A stretch of 64,000 bases of DNA from the NCBI RefSeq assembly GCF_014836985.1, contig NZ_JACSPU010000005.1:345499-409498 (forward strand), given 5' to 3'. Positions 61,971 to 64,000 of this stretch are shown piece by piece. This DNA is from Planococcus wigleyi. Its GTDB lineage: Bacteria; Bacillota; Bacilli; Bacillales_A; Planococcaceae. Numbering within the stretch: the first letter of the stretch is position 1; every line of letters begins with the position of its first letter. The translations under genes and the position numbers were made by a program. The notes beneath the pieces are model-generated. The model was not told where the DNA came from, made no database searches, and saw only the letters and a list, made by a program, of their open reading frames with translations.

Positions 61971-63401
61971 ATGCAAAACAAGGACATTCCACGGAAATTT
62001 CCACATGACTTTTTATTCGGTGCAGCTTCTGCTTCCTATCAAGTAGAAGGCGCCGCCAACGAAGATGGTAAAGGGCCGACCAATTGGGACGTCTTTTCCA
62101 AAATTCCCGGCAAAACATTCGAAGGCACCAACGGCGACATCGCCGTCGACCATTATCATCGCTACAAAGAAGATATACGCTTGATGGCAGAGATGGGTCT
62201 GGAGTCATACCGCTTCTCCGTTTCATGGGCACGTATTTTGCCGGACGGTGACGGCAGTATCAATGAAAAAGGACTGGAATTTTATAATAACCTAATCGAT
62301 GAATGCCTGAAATACGGCATCGTTCCGTTTGTCACACTGTATCATTGGGATTTGCCGATGGCACTTGAAAAAGATGGCGGCTGGACCAATAAGCGGACAG
62401 CGGAAGCTTTCGTCAAATACGCAGACATCTGTTTCCGATCGTTCGGCGACCGCGTCAAGCATTGGATCACTTTCAACGAAACCGTCATGTTCTGCGGGTT
62501 GGGCTATTTGAAAGGCGCCCACCCACCAGGCATTCAGAACGATGAAAAGAAATACTTCCAGGCGACCCATCATGTTTTCTATGCACACGCCAAGGCAGTG
62601 GAAACCTATAAATCGCTCAAGCAATACGGTGAAATCGGTATCACCCACGTCTTTCTTCCGGCCTATAGCGTCGACGACACCGAAGAAAACTTGAGAGCTG
62701 CCGAGCATGCCAATGCGTACGAGACCCACTGGTATTACGATCCGATTTTAAAAGGCGAATATCCTCCGTATGTTGTGAAGCACCTGGAGGAAAAAGGCTG
62801 GACGCCCGATTGGACTGACGAAGAGCTGGACATGTTGAAAAGAAACGCTGACCACAATGATTTCATCGGACTCAATTACTACCAGCCCATCCGTGTAGAA
62901 AAAAATCATGAAGCCGTTTCTTCTATCGAACATTCACGGGAGACCTCTACGTTGGTTCCTGGCAGTCCTTCTTTCGACGGCTTTTACCGAACTGTCAAAA
63001 TGGACGATAAAACTTATACCAAATGGGGCTGGGAAATCTCGCCACAAGGATTTCTGGATGGACTCCATATGCTGAAAGCGCGCTATGGGGACGTCAAGAT
63101 GTATGTTACAGAAAACGGTTTGGGTGATGAAGACCCGATCATCGCCGGTGAAATTGTCGACATTCCGCGAATCAAATACATTGAAGAACACCTAAAAGTC
63201 ATCAAAAAAGCCATAAGCCAAGGCATTAACCTGAAAGGCTATTACGCCTGGTCTGCCATCGATCTGCTAAGCTGGCTCAATGGCTACAAAAAACAGTACG
63301 GCTTTATCTACGTCGACCACAAAAATGGATTAAACCGCAAGAAAAAGCTGTCGTTCCATTGGTATAGGCAAATAATTGAGACACGTGGAGAAGAGCTTTA
63401 G
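61971..63401 (+). CDS. GH1 6-phospho-beta-glycosidase-type enzyme
   Basis: 476 residues, family 1 glycosidase. Acid/base Glu170 lies in WITFNETVMF (usually NEP; here Thr follows) and the nucleophile Glu381 in YVTENGLGDED. Near the C-terminus Ser434, Lys441 and Tyr443 (SWLNGYKKQYG) are the phosphate-binding triad of 6-phospho enzymes such as LacG, so the substrate is probably a PTS-imported phospho-disaccharide. GGAGG precedes ATG 61971 by 10 bases. No PTS gene lies beside it. Confidence 0.9.
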   Translation: MQNKDIPRKFPHDFLFGAASASYQVEGAANEDGKGPTNWDVFSKIPGKTFEGTNGDIAVDHYHRYKEDIRLMAEMGLESYRFSVSWARILPDGDGSINEKGLEFYNNLIDECLKYGIVPFVTLYHWDLPMALEKDGGWTNKRTAEAFVKYADICFRSFGDRVKHWITFNETVMFCGLGYLKGAHPPGIQNDEKKYFQATHHVFYAHAKAVETYKSLKQYGEIGITHVFLPAYSVDDTEENLRAAEHANAYETHWYYDPILKGEYPPYVVKHLEEKGWTPDWTDEELDMLKRNADHNDFIGLNYYQPIRVEKNHEAVSSIEHSRETSTLVPGSPSFDGFYRTVKMDDKTYTKWGWEISPQGFLDGLHMLKARYGDVKMYVTENGLGDEDPIIAGEIVDIPRIKYIEEHLKVIKKAISQGINLKGYYAWSAIDLLSWLNGYKKQYGFIYVDHKNGLNRKKKLSFHWYRQIIETRGEEL

Positions 63402-63410
63402 CACAACTAA

Positions 63411-63456
63411 AAAACCAGCCAGTTGCGAATTTGTATGCTCGCGGCTGGCTGGTTTT
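63411..63456 (+). terminator. Terminator after GH1 gene
   Basis: AAAACCAGCCAG pairs with CTGGCTGGTTTT, with a large loop that itself pairs partly (GCGA with TCGC). Confidence 0.85.
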
Positions 63457-63496
63457 ATCGTATTTTCAGCAATTAATGCATTTAAAGTTTTACCGT

Positions 63497-63913
63497 TCAA
63501 CTTGTATACTTTACTATCCTCTGTTTTCCTGCAACTTTCGCCTGCAACTTATTCTTCACATACCCAACGAATAGTGTCATGAACACCATCCCAACCACCA
63601 GCATGGAGATGCTTCCTGCCAAATAAGCTGAATCCATTGAAAACAGCACTTCATTTCTGAACCAGGATTGGAACGGAAGACCGAATCCTAAAAGTACGGC
63701 GAAGAACAACACTTTAACTTTCCAATCTTTTCCTTTCATTTTCTTAATCGAATTATTCACAAATAAACGCAAGAAAGCGAGAGCCGATCCGATTCCAAAA
63801 AAGATCAGCAAAAACATTTTGATGTCTTCGTTTAATATAAAAGCTTTTGACAGCATGACAACCGCAATGAGTAGAATAATCCACATAACAATCGTTAATT
63901 TTTTCATTTCCAT
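63497..63913 (-). CDS. Small multi-pass membrane protein
   Basis: About 138 residues with four hydrophobic segments (residues about 5-22, 30-48, 64-82, 97-117), consistent with a four-helix membrane protein with a basic C-terminus (KNKLQAKVAGKQRIVK). No motif recognised. ATG 63913 has GGAG at 8 bases; the ATG at 63907 is possible. It could be a DUF of Bacillales; function unknown. Confidence 0.7.
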   Translation of the reverse strand: MEMKKLTIVMWIILLIAVVMLSKAFILNEDIKMFLLIFFGIGSALAFLRLFVNNSIKKMKGKDWKVKVLFFAVLLGFGLPFQSWFRNEVLFSMDSAYLAGSISMLVVGMVFMTLFVGYVKNKLQAKVAGKQRIVKYTS

Positions 63914-63940
63914 CACCTTTTCTCCGAATTCCACTAAACA

Positions 63941-63984
63941 CACTGTTCAGTGGTTATACGTTAATTTTAGGCGCCTGCTATAAT
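63941..63984 (+). promoter_or_regulatory. Rightward promoter and palindrome at window end
   Basis: CACTG-TT-CAGTG (63941-63952) is followed by an extended -10, TGC-TATAAT (TATAAT at 63979-63984); the -35 box is weak. It probably drives a gene beyond the window. The palindrome could be a TetR-type or similar operator. Confidence 0.45.
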
Positions 63985-64000
63985 GAAAGCAATAAACAGA

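Overview
The window looks like chromosomal DNA of a low-to-moderate GC Gram-positive bacterium of the order Bacillales, most likely Planococcaceae (Planococcus-like). This is inferred from strong Shine-Dalgarno sequences (AAGGAGG type), frequent GTG/TTG starts, SAM-I riboswitches on sulfur genes, a catabolite-control (cre-like) site beside PTS genes, lipoprotein signal peptides and Bacillus-type gene order. I saw no rRNA, tRNA, phage, transposase or CRISPR array. The species is not proven by anything seen here.

Left part (1-13.4 kb): a degenerate 21-bp-period repeat at the edge; an ABC-2 exporter; a GNAT acetyltransferase; then a block that reads like a metal (copper) handling locus. That block holds two small SHOCT membrane proteins, a Cys-rich four-helix copper-storage-like protein, an OmpR-type two-component system co-directional with a BNR-repeat lipoprotein, and a divergent YdhK lipoprotein. 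A CrtN/CrtI-like FAD enzyme lies inside it. Next come a CitS/CitT-like two-component system and a CitMHS citrate-metal transporter with a cre-like site and a leader hairpin.

Amino-sugar region (13.5-23.8 kb, all minus strand): SIS protein, HPr, nagR, nagB, nagA and nagP (PTS EIICBA), then mupG, murP, murQ and murR. Together they form a peptidoglycan-fragment salvage locus. MurP imports MurNAc-containing sugars, MupG cuts MurNAc6P-GlcNAc, MurQ makes GlcNAc6P, and NagA and NagB carry it to fructose-6-P. MurP has no EIIA domain; NagP has one. A palindrome overlaps the nagP -35 box.

Middle (24-46.5 kb): a TAXI-type TRAP transporter; a TrkH/KtrB potassium channel gene split by a -1 frameshift exactly at an A-AAA-AAG slippery heptamer; three flavin or NADP oxidoreductases; a striking five-copy 21-bp-period repeat; a secreted MsrA-MsrB fusion; the yitJ-metH methionine operon under a SAM-I riboswitch; a broken PadR regulator next to a DUF6544-like gene; Bacillales intergenic repeats; an MFS transporter; a dicarboxylate/amino-acid symporter; and threonine synthase.

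Right part (46.6-64 kb): a nearly complete assimilatory sulfate pathway. It includes sat, an SLC13 permease, cysC and cysQ (SAM riboswitch); cysH, sumT, sirB and a hemD-like gene (SAM riboswitch); cysJI; and sirC on the opposite strand. The end holds YehS, a small protein, a CarD-family regulator with a palindrome over its promoter, a MarR regulator, a GH1 enzyme with phospho-glycosidase residues, and a small membrane protein.
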